Positions 26,709 through 36,919 of a stretch of DNA of 64,000 nucleotides are shown in pieces. The position numbers were made by a program, and so were the translations under genes. The notes below the pieces were generated by a model. The model made no database searches. It saw only the letters and a program-made list of their open reading frames with translations, and had not been told where the DNA came from. How positions within the stretch are numbered: the first letter of the stretch is position 1; each line of letters begins with the position of its first letter. Source of the stretch: Terasakiispira papahanaumokuakeensis (GTDB taxonomy: Bacteria > Pseudomonadota > Gammaproteobacteria > Pseudomonadales > Halomonadaceae); assembly GCF_001709345.1 (NCBI RefSeq), contig NZ_MDTQ01000001.1, positions 2,927,980 through 2,991,979 of the forward strand, read 5' to 3'.

Positions 26709-28092
26709 GTACGGGCTGGCCATATTGATGGTCGTCGCACTATTAGGGGGCATCTTTTCCGGCTATCCCGTCGCCTTTTTACTGGGCGGGCTAGGGATCC
26801 TGTTTTCCTTTATCGGCGATATCCCCCTCCCCTTTCTCGGCACCGTCAGCTCACGTATTTTTGGCGGCATTATTGAGAACTGGCTATTGATGGCCATTCC
26901 GCTCTTTGTCTTTATGGGGCTAATGCTAGAAAAATCAGGCGTTGCTAAACGCTTGCTGATGACGCTACAGCGCCTGTTTGGACGGGTTCATGGCGGTCTA
27001 GCCATCTCCGTCGCTTTACTCGGTGTCATCATGGCCGCCAGTACAGGCATTATTGGCGCCTCGGTCGTGATGCTTGGGCTACTAGCCCTACCGGTGATGC
27101 TCAAACAACGTTATCGCCCAGAGATGGCCTGTGGTGTCATTGCCGCATCAGGCACCTTGGGCATTCTGATTCCACCGTCCATCATGTTGGTGCTGATGGG
27201 CTCGATATTACAGGTCTCTGTCGGCGCACTCTTTAAAGCCGCATTAGTCCCCGGTTTACTGCTCGGCGTTCTGTATATCGGCTATCTATTGGTCATGGGC
27301 TGGCTCAAGCCAGAATGGATGCCTTTACCGCAACAAACTTCAAGCAGCACGGCTGAGACTGATAATGCTGAGGGCCTAGACCTCACGTTTGAGGACGATC
27401 ATACCCCTTTACCTCTGGCGTTATTGCGCGATTTAGTGGGGCCTGCCGTATTAATGACCGCCGTACTGGGTTCGATTATGACCGGCATTGCGACGCCCAC
27501 TGAAGCCGCAGCGATAGGAGCGGCAGGCGCCTGGATTCTCGCCCTGGTGAACCGTGCCAGCCAGTGGGCAACACTGCGTGAAGTGGTCTACGACACCTCG
27601 AAAACCAGTGCCATGATTCTTTTTGTGGTGATCGGGGCGACCTGCTTTTCAGTGGTCTTTAAACGACTCGGTGGCGATGATCTGATTGAATCACTGGTCA
27701 CAGGAACGGGGCTCGGCCCTTATGGTCTATTATTATTATTGATGGGCCTTATTTTTATTCTGGGCTTCTTCCTGGAGTGGATTGAGATCAGTTACGTCAT
27801 CCTGCCGCTGCTGGTTCCCATCGTTGAACAATTGGATTTTGGCCTGGGGCTGTCGTCACAAGCACTCTTGATCTGGTTTGCCGTCTTGGTGGCGATCAAC
27901 CTACAAACCAGCTTTTTGACCCCTCCCTTTGGCTATGCCTTGTTTTACCTTAAAGGCATCACAGAAGGCCAGATTGGTATTGGCACCATTTACCGCTCAA
28001 TTCTGCCTTTCGTCCTGCTGCAACTGACGGGTCTAATCATGTGTATTCTTTTCCCAGCCTTAGCCCTATGGTTGCCGGATCTGATGCCATAA
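26698..28092 (+). CDS. dctM: TRAP transporter large permease (DctM family)
   Basis: About 464 residues, twelve or so hydrophobic helices, the ion-coupled permease subunit. Family landmarks: FAASTGIIGASVV-like segment (AASTGIIGASVVMLG), GTLGILIPPSIMLVLMG, and the C-terminal LQTSFLTPPFGYALFYLKG. Start chosen at ATG 26698 because the GAGGAG site is seven bases before it; ATG 26692 is too close to that site. It overlaps dctQ by 11 bp. An extra hydrophilic loop (about 215-240, rich in Ser/Thr/Asp) sits in the middle of the protein. Confidence 0.94.
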   Translation: MWDEYGLAILMVVALLGGIFSGYPVAFLLGGLGILFSFIGDIPLPFLGTVSSRIFGGIIENWLLMAIPLFVFMGLMLEKSGVAKRLLMTLQRLFGRVHGGLAISVALLGVIMAASTGIIGASVVMLGLLALPVMLKQRYRPEMACGVIAASGTLGILIPPSIMLVLMGSILQVSVGALFKAALVPGLLLGVLYIGYLLVMGWLKPEWMPLPQQTSSSTAETDNAEGLDLTFEDDHTPLPLALLRDLVGPAVLMTAVLGSIMTGIATPTEAAAIGAAGAWILALVNRASQWATLREVVYDTSKTSAMILFVVIGATCFSVVFKRLGGDDLIESLVTGTGLGPYGLLLLLMGLIFILGFFLEWIEISYVILPLLVPIVEQLDFGLGLSSQALLIWFAVLVAINLQTSFLTPPFGYALFYLKGITEGQIGIGTIYRSILPFVLLQLTGLIMCILFPALALWLPDLMP

Positions 28093-28117
28093 TTCATCGG
28101 ATAAAAGGAGCATTATC

Positions 28118-28891
28118 ATGTCGCAACCCTCCGTACTGATTACGGGTGCAGCCAGTGGCATCGGCTTGGAAATTGCCAAAGCTTTTGCCGCTGAGGGCGC
28201 GCGCATTGCGATTATCGACTTGAAGCAGGAAGCACTGCATCAAGCCCTCGAAACACTGGGCGGGACGAGTGGAACTCGAATCGGCATTGCCTGTGATGTC
28301 ACCGACGAACACGCTTTTACTCAAGCCATTGATCAGGTGATCGATCAATTTAACGGTCTTGATGTGCTGATCAATAACGCAGGCATTCAACATGTGGCCG
28401 CCATTGAAGATTTTCCCTCATCGCAATATCGAAAACTGCTCGACATTATGCTGATCGCGCCATTTCTCGCTATTCAGCGCGTGTTTCCGACCATGAAAAA
28501 GCAAGGCCGTGGCCGCATCATCAATATGGCCTCAATTAATGGATTAATCGGCTTTTCAGGTAAAGCGGGGTACAACAGTGCGAAACACGGTGTTATTGGT
28601 CTCACCAAGGTTGCGGCACTCGAGGGGGCCGCTGAAGGGATTACCGTCAATGCACTCTGCCCGGGCTATGTCGATACGCCATTGGTGCGTGGACAACTGG
28701 AAGACCTGGCGCAAAGCCGAGGTGTCGCACTCGATAAAGTGCTTGAAGAGGTCATTTACCCGCTGGTCCCTCAAAGGCGATTACTCGACCCTCAAGAAAT
28801 CGCTGATTACTGCCTCTTCTTGGCCAGTGATAAAGCCCGCTCAGTGACAGGGCAGGCCGTTGTCATGGATGGCGGTTATACGGCTCAATAA
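28118..28891 (+). CDS. bdhA: D-3-hydroxybutyrate dehydrogenase (SDR)
   Basis: Oxidises 3-hydroxybutyrate to acetoacetate with NAD+. 257 residues with the Rossmann motif TGAASGIG, NNAG, the catalytic YNSAK, and the strongly HBDH-specific stretches HGVIGLTKVAALEGAAEG and LCPGYVDTPLVRGQ. It follows dctM after 25 bp on the same strand. Together with the TRAP system and the sigma-54 activator it forms a hydroxybutyrate uptake and use module. Confidence 0.95.
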   Translation: MSQPSVLITGAASGIGLEIAKAFAAEGARIAIIDLKQEALHQALETLGGTSGTRIGIACDVTDEHAFTQAIDQVIDQFNGLDVLINNAGIQHVAAIEDFPSSQYRKLLDIMLIAPFLAIQRVFPTMKKQGRGRIINMASINGLIGFSGKAGYNSAKHGVIGLTKVAALEGAAEGITVNALCPGYVDTPLVRGQLEDLAQSRGVALDKVLEEVIYPLVPQRRLLDPQEIADYCLFLASDKARSVTGQAVVMDGGYTAQ

Positions 28892-28957
28892 ATCACCTTA
28901 AAACCACCTTATTCACGTACAACAATACCTTATCGTTACATTAATCTCGATCTGATC

Positions 28958-28981
28958 GACCGGTCACTGCAGTGGCCGGTC
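28958..28981. terminator. Possible terminator hairpin after bdhA
   Basis: Inverted repeat GACCGG-CACTGCAGTG-CCGGTC with one internal mismatch pair, 67 bases after the bdhA stop. There is no T tract, so function is uncertain. The rest of 28892-29350 holds no gene. Confidence 0.4.
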
Positions 28982-29283
28982 ACACGGCTTAAGATCTGAT
29001 CAACACATCCTGGCTAGACCTGACGCCCATTCAAAATCTTATTCAGAATTAGAACGCCTCCAAGCACGGTCTTCAGGCAAACCGCCCCTAGCTGAGTGCT
29101 TGAATCACAGGTTTATCTCATCGCCAGCCCCTCATTAAAGCCGTGATATCAACACCACTTTTCGCAGACTTTCAAGCGAAAAATGACTAGCAGATAAGCG
29201 TCAATGCGTAATCAACGGAAACAAATCATCACAATACTCCTTTTTTGAAGTACCCTAGCAATCGTTAGGATGAAGAGAGATTT

Positions 29284-29304
29284 CCTGTATCCTGTATCCT
29301 GTAT
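29284..29304. repeat. Three tandem copies of CCTGTAT
   Basis: Heptamer CCTGTAT repeated three times, 47 bp upstream of the chemoreceptor start. It may affect promoter spacing by slippage. Confidence 0.8.
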
Positions 29305-29350
29305 GACAAATTAAATAATTATTAATTACATAAGCGTTTTCGAGGTCGAC

Positions 29351-31231
29351 ATGCGTCTGAACTTGTCCATGAAACAATCCCTTTATCTCATACTGGGACT
29401 TGTCATCGCTGGTATGGCACTTCTATCTGCAAGTGGTTTGCATAGCTTGAACCAGCAAGCCGAGACATCAGCTAAAGCAGATGCCTTGAGCCATAGCGCC
29501 ATTCGAGTGCTTAAGCTGCAGAACGAGTTAATGAATGTCCAAAAGCATATCGACAAAGCCACACCCTCAGAGCTGGCTCGTCTACATCAAACACTGGGCG
29601 ATCTACCGAAAACCTATCAAGAAACATTGGCACCACTGGTCACACAACTAGGTTCCGAGTCGAACCAACAAGTCAAAACACTGAATCAATTGGGAACGCA
29701 ATACTTCCAAGGGATGAACACCCAACTGGAACAACGGACTCAATTAGGCCTAGATTACCAATCAGGAAAACTCGGTGAATTAGAGTCAGCGGCCAAGAAG
29801 TTTGTTGATGAAGCCGGCTTTCTCAAAACCATTGCTAACGATTTCAACACAGTACGCAGTAAGGAAAAAGCCTTTCTATTATCGCCCTCAAAAGAATTAC
29901 AGGCTCAGTGGATTAAGTCCATTCAAGACCTGGTTGACCGACTGGTCATGACCGGCTTTGACGATCAATTCCTTTCATTACTCGAAAGTTATCGTACCGT
30001 GGCTAAGCAAGTCATCGATCTTAAAAATAAAGACACCTCCACGACCGATTCTTTGAAACAACAAGAAGCAGTCGTGATGTCGAAGCTCTCTCAACTGGCC
30101 GATGAGGTTTCCGGTACTCAACTGGAAAAAGCCCGTCAGGAAGCCGACCAAGCGGCCAGCCAACAAAAAATGGTCGCCATCATTATCGGAGTTGTCGTCT
30201 CTATCGTCGCCGCTTTAATCGTTGTATTTCTGGCGCGGATGTTAACAGCGCGCGCTCATGAACTACTGACGGGGCTTGAGCAGGTGGCTGCTGGAGATCT
30301 ACGAAACCACCTGGATGAGCATAGCAGCCAAGATGAATTCTCCAGGCTGGCACGCGGCATCAACCGCATGATTGACTCCTTATCCACGCTGGTGGGGACA
30401 CTACAAAGCAATAACAAGATCCTGCAAGACACCAGTCAGCAACTGGAACAGCACGCCGAAGCACTACAAGATGATGGTCAAGTATTGAGTCAACGGAGTG
30501 ATGCCCTGGTCAGTGCTACCGAACAAATCAGCGCCGCAGCCCAAGAAATTGCCACCACCACCGAAGCAGTAGACCGAGATTCAGGAGACTCCCATGCCGC
30601 TGCAGAAGAAGGCGCTCGCGTCATTACGCAAGCCCTCCAAGCAATGGAGTCGATCGGCACGATCGTTGATGATGTCAGTCAGCATGTTGATTTATTGGGT
30701 AAACGCTCTGAAGAAATCAATGGTGTCATGGATCTGATCAGTGAAATTGCAGGGCAAACCAATCTGCTGGCGCTGAATGCAGCGATTGAAGCGGCACGCG
30801 TCGGAGAACATGGACGAGGCTTTGCCGTCGTGGCAGATGAGGTCCGTTCTTTGGCTGAACAAACGGTTAAAGCGGCTGAAGATATTAATGAACGTATCGC
30901 CGCCATCCAACAAGATACGCAATCCGTCATCAGCGGTGTTCGTCAGGCTCAGGAGCGCGTCAATGACGGGCGAGGCTTAGGCGATCAGGCTCTCGGCGCG
31001 ATCAAAGGCATCGAGAGCAGCTCAGAAAACACATCTGGCCGTATTGCGGAAGTTCGTCAGGCGATGCAAGAAGTCGCTGAAACGACCAGTGACATGGCCG
31101 TTCAAAGTGATGGGGTTGCCGAACTGATCCAACGTAATACCCAGCACAGCCAATCACTCGCCGCGGCCACCATTCAATTGCAACAGCAAGCGAAAGAGAT
31201 GGCGGAAGGGGTCAGTCGCTTCCGGTTGTGA
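29351..31231 (+). CDS. Methyl-accepting chemotaxis protein
   Basis: 626-residue inner-membrane chemoreceptor. A hydrophobic helix at about 11-30, a roughly 245-residue periplasmic sensor that looks all-helical (perhaps HBM-like), a second hydrophobic helix at about 276-297, a HAMP domain (about 298-350) and a cytoplasmic signalling domain. The hairpin tip is [35 protein letters not shown], which interacts with CheA/CheW. No CheR-binding pentapeptide at the C-terminus (ends GVSRFRL). The ligand is unknown; the neighbouring hydroxybutyrate module makes an organic acid plausible. Confidence 0.94.
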   Translation: MRLNLSMKQSLYLILGLVIAGMALLSASGLHSLNQQAETSAKADALSHSAIRVLKLQNELMNVQKHIDKATPSELARLHQTLGDLPKTYQETLAPLVTQLGSESNQQVKTLNQLGTQYFQGMNTQLEQRTQLGLDYQSGKLGELESAAKKFVDEAGFLKTIANDFNTVRSKEKAFLLSPSKELQAQWIKSIQDLVDRLVMTGFDDQFLSLLESYRTVAKQVIDLKNKDTSTTDSLKQQEAVVMSKLSQLADEVSGTQLEKARQEADQAASQQKMVAIIIGVVVSIVAALIVVFLARMLTARAHELLTGLEQVAAGDLRNHLDEHSSQDEFSRLARGINRMIDSLSTLVGTLQSNNKILQDTSQQLEQHAEALQDDGQVLSQRSDALVSATEQISAAAQEIATTTEAVDRDSGDSHAAAEEGARVITQALQAMESIGTIVDDVSQHVDLLGKRSEEINGVMDLISEIAGQTNLLALNAAIEAARVGEHGRGFAVVADEVRSLAEQTVKAAEDINERIAAIQQDTQSVISGVRQAQERVNDGRGLGDQALGAIKGIESSSENTSGRIAEVRQAMQEVAETTSDMAVQSDGVAELIQRNTQHSQSLAAATIQLQQQAKEMAEGVSRFRL

Positions 31232-31307
31232 TAGCGTAAGACTCGATCAGCGAGACAGACAGCCTGAGCGGCGCTAACCACTCGCCTCTTTTATGATCGC
31301 ATCACCC

Positions 31308-31344
31308 TCAAAGCGCCCTGGGACTCAGTTCCAGGGCGCTTTGA
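31308..31344 (+). terminator. Transcript-end hairpin of the chemoreceptor gene
   Basis: Perfect 14-base stem TCAAAGCGCCCTGG with CCAGGGCGCTTTGA around a nine-base loop, 76 bases after the stop. Only a short T run is built into the stem end. Confidence 0.7.
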
Positions 31345-31469
31345 TATCAGCTCATGACCAACGTTGAGCCAAAGCACATCTCTGACAATACTTCCGCCAC
31401 GTTGAATGACTTGTCCCATGATTCAGCGAACACTAACCTAATACTTCATCTGCTGCTTGTTGAGGCCCC

Positions 31470-33689
31470 ATGTTCATCAATCTTCCGGAAACGGGTGTCG
31501 AGCATCGCGCGGTGCTGTGGCTATCAGGCACAGCACAGCAAACTCGAGAGCGCGCCTGTCAATTACTGCACAAGGTACCTTTCCAGGCGCCTTTAATGAC
31601 GCGACCCCATCTATGGCTTGGACGTGAGGAAGATGCCCCCGAAGGCTGGGTGACACGCCAAAATGCACAAGCCCGACAAAGCCTAGGGCAAGAATATGGC
31701 ACTCTGGTCTACGATGCTCATGAAGGATTTGATCCAGATGCCTTTGGCGCTTTAACCGGTACTGTGAAAGCAGGGGGGTGGTGTTTTTTACTCACCCCTG
31801 AGCACTGGGCCGAACATCCCGATCCAGACTACCACCGCCTAGCTGACTGGCCTCATCAACCCGAAAAAATGAGCCGCCACTTTCTTCAACATTTGAGCCA
31901 ACGCTTACACAAGCAAGCTCAAATGGGCACAATCGGGCACTGGTCTGCTGAAGCACTCGCCCCTCAGTGGCCCCGCCAACGTGCCGCCGCTCGACGAGTC
32001 GAACAACCTGATGCGCCTTACTTAACACCCGATCAGGCGATCGCAGTTCAAGCCTTAAACCAGCAGCTTCCCTACAGCAAAACGCCCTATTTGCTCACCG
32101 CTGATCGTGGCCGTGGAAAATCGGCCACACTCGGCTTAGTTGCCGGAGATTGGTTAGAGCAAGGTCATGGCGATATCCAATTAACAGCACCTCGCCCGGA
32201 ATCGATTGAAACCGTTTTGACCACTTTGACGCATTACTGGCCCCAAGCCCAACGTCAGGGACACGTGATTCAGCTCAACCAACACCGCCTACAATTTCAT
32301 GCCCCAGACGATCCAGAGCTGATCCAGTCACCCGCCAGCCTGCTCCTGGTGGATGAAGCTGCAGCGCTACCTATTCCAGTGTTATCACATCTACTGACAG
32401 CACAATCGCGGGCGATTCTCGCCACCACATTACACGGCTATGAAGGCAATGGGCGCGGCTTTGCCTTAAGGTTCCCTCACTACCTGGATCGCCATTACCC
32501 CGACTGGCAACGCCTACGTTTACGTCAGCCGATTCGCTGGCAAGCGGATGATCCCCTTGAGCAACTCACTCGGCAACTGCTGTTGCTAGACGCAGAGCCT
32601 CCCAAACCGGCGATGATTGATCAGGCCTTGAATACCTGGCCTGTGACTTATGAACGCTGGGATCCTGCCGATGATCTTGACCAACCAGAACGGTTAGCTG
32701 AATGCTTCGGGCTACTGGTCTTGGCCCACTATCGCACCACGCCATCTGACTTCCGCCAACTGCTGGATGCCTCCGATCGCCAAGTGTGGATTGCACGGGC
32801 CGGGCAAATTCCAGTAGGCCTACTACTGACACGCGATGAAGGCGGCTTTCCAGAACCACTCGTTCAGGCGATCTGTATGGGACAAAGACGACCACAAGGT
32901 CATCTGCTGGCCCAGTCGCTGGCGTTTCATGGCGGCTTTGCTTCAGCCGCACGCTATCGTTGGCGACGGATTGTCCGACTGGCCATCCATCCAAACGCTC
33001 AGCGTAGAGGGATTGGCGAAGCATTATTGCAACGAGTGATAGAAGCCACTCAGGAAGAGCAGCAAGCCCATGAAGCGTCTTTAGACGGGCTAGGCACCAG
33101 TTTTGGTGCAGAAGCGGGTCTTGTTCAATTCTGGCATCACTGCCATTTCGCCGCCGTCCGTTTAGGGCTCACACGAGAGCAATCAACAGGCGAGCATGCG
33201 CTGCAGTGGCTATATCCACTGAGTGATCGAGCGCGCACATTAACTCAACAAATGCAGACACGGTTAGCCGATCAGCTTCCCGGGATTTTGCACCACCCCA
33301 ATAATCAGCTCTCAACCACACTGATCAGCCGCTTATTACAAGCATTACCTGTTCCTCGATTAACATCACAGGATCAGATCGAATTACATTATTTTATCGA
33401 AGGCCATCGTCCCTTATTAATGACGCAGCTGGCACTCAGTCGAGCCTTACCTGGGTGGATTCAAAAGGGTCTAGACAGTCTGACGACTCAAGCCCTGATT
33501 CGCCTATGTTGGCAACAACATGATTTCAATAGCACCTGCCAGTCGCTAGGATTTACAGGACAAAAGACCCTGTTACGCTATCTCCGACAGCAACTGCGTC
33601 ATTGGCATCCGCCACTAGACCCCAGCCTCATCACGGAGCCTACGCAGCCCGATACTGACTCACAAAGCCACTCACAAAACCGATCATAG
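31470..33689 (+). CDS. tmcA: tRNA(Met) cytidine acetyltransferase TmcA
   Basis: Acetylates cytidine 34 of elongator tRNA-Met using acetyl-CoA and ATP. 739 residues, a little longer than E. coli TmcA. Domains in order: DUF1726-type N-terminus, a helicase-like ATPase with Walker A TADRGRGKSATLG (about 210) and Walker B LLVDEAAALPI, a GNAT acetyltransferase with RLAIHPNAQRRGIGEALL (about 505-525), and a C-terminal tRNA-binding tail. Start at ATG 31470, after GAGG. Confidence 0.95.
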   Translation: MFINLPETGVEHRAVLWLSGTAQQTRERACQLLHKVPFQAPLMTRPHLWLGREEDAPEGWVTRQNAQARQSLGQEYGTLVYDAHEGFDPDAFGALTGTVKAGGWCFLLTPEHWAEHPDPDYHRLADWPHQPEKMSRHFLQHLSQRLHKQAQMGTIGHWSAEALAPQWPRQRAAARRVEQPDAPYLTPDQAIAVQALNQQLPYSKTPYLLTADRGRGKSATLGLVAGDWLEQGHGDIQLTAPRPESIETVLTTLTHYWPQAQRQGHVIQLNQHRLQFHAPDDPELIQSPASLLLVDEAAALPIPVLSHLLTAQSRAILATTLHGYEGNGRGFALRFPHYLDRHYPDWQRLRLRQPIRWQADDPLEQLTRQLLLLDAEPPKPAMIDQALNTWPVTYERWDPADDLDQPERLAECFGLLVLAHYRTTPSDFRQLLDASDRQVWIARAGQIPVGLLLTRDEGGFPEPLVQAICMGQRRPQGHLLAQSLAFHGGFASAARYRWRRIVRLAIHPNAQRRGIGEALLQRVIEATQEEQQAHEASLDGLGTSFGAEAGLVQFWHHCHFAAVRLGLTREQSTGEHALQWLYPLSDRARTLTQQMQTRLADQLPGILHHPNNQLSTTLISRLLQALPVPRLTSQDQIELHYFIEGHRPLLMTQLALSRALPGWIQKGLDSLTTQALIRLCWQQHDFNSTCQSLGFTGQKTLLRYLRQQLRHWHPPLDPSLITEPTQPDTDSQSHSQNRS

Positions 33690-33878
33690 AACCAATCAAA
33701 AGCCCAATGAGTGAAAGGTGGCCACTTGCCCAGTAATTGACCCGGGGAACCGGACTGCTAAGATGCCGTCTTAATACTTTGCACCGTTCAAAGCGGTGCG
33801 GGGTAATCTGAACGAGCACTTGAAGCCATCATCTGATCATTCTGCTTTCATCTCTGACTCCATGGAGCCTGTAGGACT

Positions 33879-34355
33879 ATGCGTATTTCTCATCTTATTT
33901 TCGCCGGACTGGCCGCCTGCACCGTGACGACAGCCGCTCATGCCGAGACGATTCACAGCTTCGGGACAGATATTATTCGCCAGTTTGATAAAAATCAGGA
34001 TGAAGATGGGCTGGTGAACTTGTTCTATCAGGCCTCAGTGGGCCGTCGCAGCGCTCTTATTTTAGGGGCCGCTCAAGGCGATGAGCGCAGAATTTATGAT
34101 ATCGCTTGGAAGCGTTACAACGACAAATATCTGAACGGCAGCTTCTTCCAGTTTGGTGCCACTTACTGGGATGGCCGTGAGGAAAGTATTGAAAGTAAGT
34201 TTGGTGGTGAAGCTCGCGTCGGTTATGAGTGGCCTATCGCGACTTGGGCCACCCTATCAGGCTCGGTCAGTGCGACTTATGGTCCTGAACATCCCAGCAC
34301 AGGGGATCAGGATGTGATCTTTCTGCCCCACCTGAGCATCATGGCAAACTTTTAA
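33879..34355 (+). CDS. Exported protein of unknown function, possibly small beta-barrel
   Basis: I do not recognise this 158-residue protein. It begins with a signal peptide (MRISHLIFAGLAACTVTTAAHA). The mature part has alternating hydrophobic and aromatic residues (GSFFQFGATYWDGREE, ARVGYEWPIATWATLSGSVSATYGPE) and ends in Phe (LSIMANF), which together suggest an outer-membrane beta-barrel or lipoprotein-free envelope protein. The promoter region 33690-33878 contains a small hairpin GCACCG-N7-CGGTGC (near 33781). It stands alone and is convergent with ybaK. Confidence 0.6.
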   Translation: MRISHLIFAGLAACTVTTAAHAETIHSFGTDIIRQFDKNQDEDGLVNLFYQASVGRRSALILGAAQGDERRIYDIAWKRYNDKYLNGSFFQFGATYWDGREESIESKFGGEARVGYEWPIATWATLSGSVSATYGPEHPSTGDQDVIFLPHLSIMANF

Positions 34356-34417
34356 TCATTTTAGCTTTTAGCTTCAAAAGACTTGGCCTTTTAACCACCG
34401 CCAATGCATCATCACTG

Positions 34418-34448
34418 GCTTGCATTACACTACTGCGGTAATGCAAGC
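34418..34448. terminator. Bidirectional hairpin between convergent genes
   Basis: Perfect 11-base stem GCTTGCATTAC / GTAATGCAAGC with a nine-base loop, between the exported-protein gene (plus) and ybaK (minus). No U tract. Confidence 0.5.
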
Positions 34449-34458
34449 GGTGCACAGT

Positions 34459-34929
34459 TTAAAGACGAGCAATATCAGCCCATTGTGCCGGAGCTTGTTG
34501 GCACAGATCATCTGGCGCGAGCGCTAGTTCAAGCCCGCGCCGTCCACCACTGACATAAATCAGATCAAACTGAGCCGCAGATTGATCGATCCACTTCGCC
34601 AATCTTTTTTTCTGACCCAAAGGGCTGATCCCGCCAACGCGATACCCGGTGGCTCTTTCTGCCGCCTCCACCGGTGCCATGTGCGCCTTACGGGCACCTG
34701 CCGCTTTAGCCAAGGCTTTGAGGTCCAACTGTCCTGATACTGGCACCATGGCAACCACCAAGCGGCCATCATCTAACTCGGCTAACAAGGTTTTAAACAC
34801 CTGAGCGGGGTTAAACCCCATGACATCTGCGGCTTCAGTGCCATAACTCTCCGCTCGCGGGTCATGTTCATATTCATAAACCTGATGTTTGATTTTGGCT
34901 TTTTTCAATTGCCGAATTGCCGGTGTCAT
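34459..34929 (-). CDS. ybaK: Cys-tRNA(Pro)/Cys-tRNA(Cys) deacylase YbaK
   Basis: Removes cysteine from mischarged tRNA-Pro in trans. 156 residues with the YbaK/ProX fold: YGTEAADVMGFNPAQVFKTLL, the catalytic-region SGQLDLKALAKAAGARKAHMAP, the GGISPLGQKKRLAKWID loop, and the end GRRGLELALAPDDL. It is followed 5 bp upstream on the same strand by a thioesterase gene, with which it is probably co-transcribed. Confidence 0.94.
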   Translation of the reverse strand: MTPAIRQLKKAKIKHQVYEYEHDPRAESYGTEAADVMGFNPAQVFKTLLAELDDGRLVVAMVPVSGQLDLKALAKAAGARKAHMAPVEAAERATGYRVGGISPLGQKKRLAKWIDQSAAQFDLIYVSGGRRGLELALAPDDLCQQAPAQWADIARL

Positions 34930-34934
34930 GCCTT

Positions 34935-35339
34935 TTATCCTTCCTCTTGAGGCAATAAATGATGTGTCAACTCCGCACGAATATCATCCGGTAACGGTAC
35001 CGCCTGCTGCTCGGAAAAATCATAATGAACCAGAGTGGCTTTCCCCTGAGCAGCCAGCTCTCCCTGCTGCCACGCTTGTTGGATCACAGTGAATGAGCTG
35101 TTGCCCAAACGACCAATATAGGTCCGAATTTCAATATCGTGCCCAAAAAATAACTCCCCCAAAAAATCGACTTCAATACGCGCCAGGATGAGACGCCATT
35201 GCTGGGGATCAAGATCGGGAGTAAAGAGGCGGAAGACATCATTGCGCGCCGCCTCAAACCAACGAGGTAAGTTGGTATTGTTAATATGTCCTAACGCATC
35301 GGTATCCAGAAAGGCGGGGGTCAGTTGATAGTGCCACAT
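34935..35339 (-). CDS. Acyl-CoA thioesterase (4HBT hot-dog family)
   Basis: 134-residue cytosolic thioesterase. The N-terminal FLDTDALGHINNTNLPRWFEAAR is the 4HBT signature, with the catalytic Asp and the HINN loop. The rest forms the usual beta sheet (FLGELFFGHDIEIRTYIGRLGNSSF). It lies directly before ybaK on the minus strand. Substrate chain length cannot be told. The 229-bp stretch from 35340 to 35568 holds nothing I can name. Confidence 0.9.
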   Translation of the reverse strand: MWHYQLTPAFLDTDALGHINNTNLPRWFEAARNDVFRLFTPDLDPQQWRLILARIEVDFLGELFFGHDIEIRTYIGRLGNSSFTVIQQAWQQGELAAQGKATLVHYDFSEQQAVPLPDDIRAELTHHLLPQEEG

Positions 35340-35568
35340 AAAATACAGCTCCTAATTCGAGAAATAGCCAACAGCACGCGGCTCCATTGAGGCCCGTGCC
35401 TGCAGCAGCCTATAAAACATCGCACACGAATAAACCCTGGCCAGACACAAGCACAAGGCCGATGAACGACTCAATAGTCACGCCCAGATAGAAACCCGGG
35501 TGAAGAAAAGGGCTCGCTGGCGCCGATCTCCAGATAAAGCCCGGTCCATGCCTCCTCGATTGATCTTT

Positions 35569-36594
35569 TCAAGTCATCGACTCATCGGGCATATCGCTAT
35601 GCAAAAGGACTACTTTCCCCCGCGCCTCACCACTACTAAAACGCACATGCGCTTGCGGCGCTTGATCAAAACTAAAGAAGGTGTCATCAAGCAAGATTTT
35701 TAAAGCCCCCGCTTCGGCCATCGGTTTAACCCGGGATAAAGCGGCACGAAACACATCATATTCCTGATGGTGCAATAAAGGGGTCCCCATCATCACACCA
35801 TGCAAGGTGATGTTACGCATATAAAGCAAACTTAAATCCTGCATTGAACGACTATTGGTCGTCACCACTCGCCCACTGACACGCACCGCACGCAAGCACG
35901 AAGCCAGGACTTCGCCACCGACTGTATCCAGCACGACATCGTATCCCTTACCTTCGGTAAGCCGGGCGACATAGTTCTCCACGGTTTCTTCGGGGTATAG
36001 GATGACTTCATCGGCCCCGAGTTCACGCACCCTGGCCGCTTTATCTCTGGAAGACACCGTGACATGGACCTCGGCCCCAAGCCATTTCCCGACCTGAATA
36101 GCTAAATGCCCGACTCCCCCCGCGCCGCCTTGAATCAACAATCGCTCACCAGGCTGAATGGCTGCACGATCATACAAGGCTTCCCAAGTGACGACGAAAA
36201 CTGCGGGTAATGCCGCAGCTTCAGCAAAAGGTAGGGCACGAGGCTTATGAATCAGCGTCCTCGGGTCGGCCAACATATAATCTGCCAACGCGCCCTGATA
36301 ATGACCAAAGCCACCCGCCCAGCCAAAGACTTCATCACCAGGCTCAAACATTGAAACTTCATCCCCTACAGCATCAATGACGCCCGCCACATCGCCATGC
36401 AATACCGCCGGAAAATCCACCGGTAAGGGCAACTGTCCATTGCGAATTTTCAAATCGAAAGGGTTAATACTCGTCGCGGCCACGCGAATACGTACCTGGT
36501 TTGGGCCAGGCAGGGGCATCGGCAGTGTGATCGGGTGAATGGCTTCAGGCCCACCGAACTGATCAATCACCCAAGCTCGCATTGTCGTTTTCAT
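35569..36594 (-). CDS. NADP-dependent oxidoreductase, quinone-reductase type (MDR superfamily)
   Basis: 341 residues of the zinc-free medium-chain dehydrogenase type. N-terminal GroES-like domain with TSINPFDLKIRNGQLP, then a Rossmann domain with LIQGGAGGVGHLAIQVGKWLGAEV. No structural-zinc Cys cluster, as expected for quinone oxidoreductases. It may reduce quinones or enones using NADPH. It starts at ATG 36594 and is divergent from trmH. Confidence 0.9.
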   Translation of the reverse strand: MKTTMRAWVIDQFGGPEAIHPITLPMPLPGPNQVRIRVAATSINPFDLKIRNGQLPLPVDFPAVLHGDVAGVIDAVGDEVSMFEPGDEVFGWAGGFGHYQGALADYMLADPRTLIHKPRALPFAEAAALPAVFVVTWEALYDRAAIQPGERLLIQGGAGGVGHLAIQVGKWLGAEVHVTVSSRDKAARVRELGADEVILYPEETVENYVARLTEGKGYDVVLDTVGGEVLASCLRAVRVSGRVVTTNSRSMQDLSLLYMRNITLHGVMMGTPLLHHQEYDVFRAALSRVKPMAEAGALKILLDDTFFSFDQAPQAHVRFSSGEARGKVVLLHSDMPDESMT

Positions 36595-36919
36595 TCATCA
36601 CTCCCTGAATTGGCGGATCGAATCACGACCATACGGTCTGATGAGACTAAATTAGCAGGATTCGATCATCGAGACGATGCTACGTGCTATCAGTACGGCA
36701 TCCAAGCCACAAAACATCTTATAGGGAGGCAATCGACATAGATTAAGATAGAATCAAGCGCTTGCATCCCTTGAGCGGCTCGATCACTTCGCTCATCTAT
36801 TGGATAACATCATATCGAGACTCATTGAGACAACTCGATTCTTGATCCTGAGAAGCCGCTTCAGAAAAACTGAGCCAGAAAAACCAAACCCGAAAAACCA
36901 GTCTAGAGAAACGCAACCC

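Noticed and set aside
36800-36919. N-terminal extension of TrmH from ATG 36800
   Set aside because: The extra 40 residues are low complexity without counterpart in TrmH; GTG 36920 matches the known start of the family.
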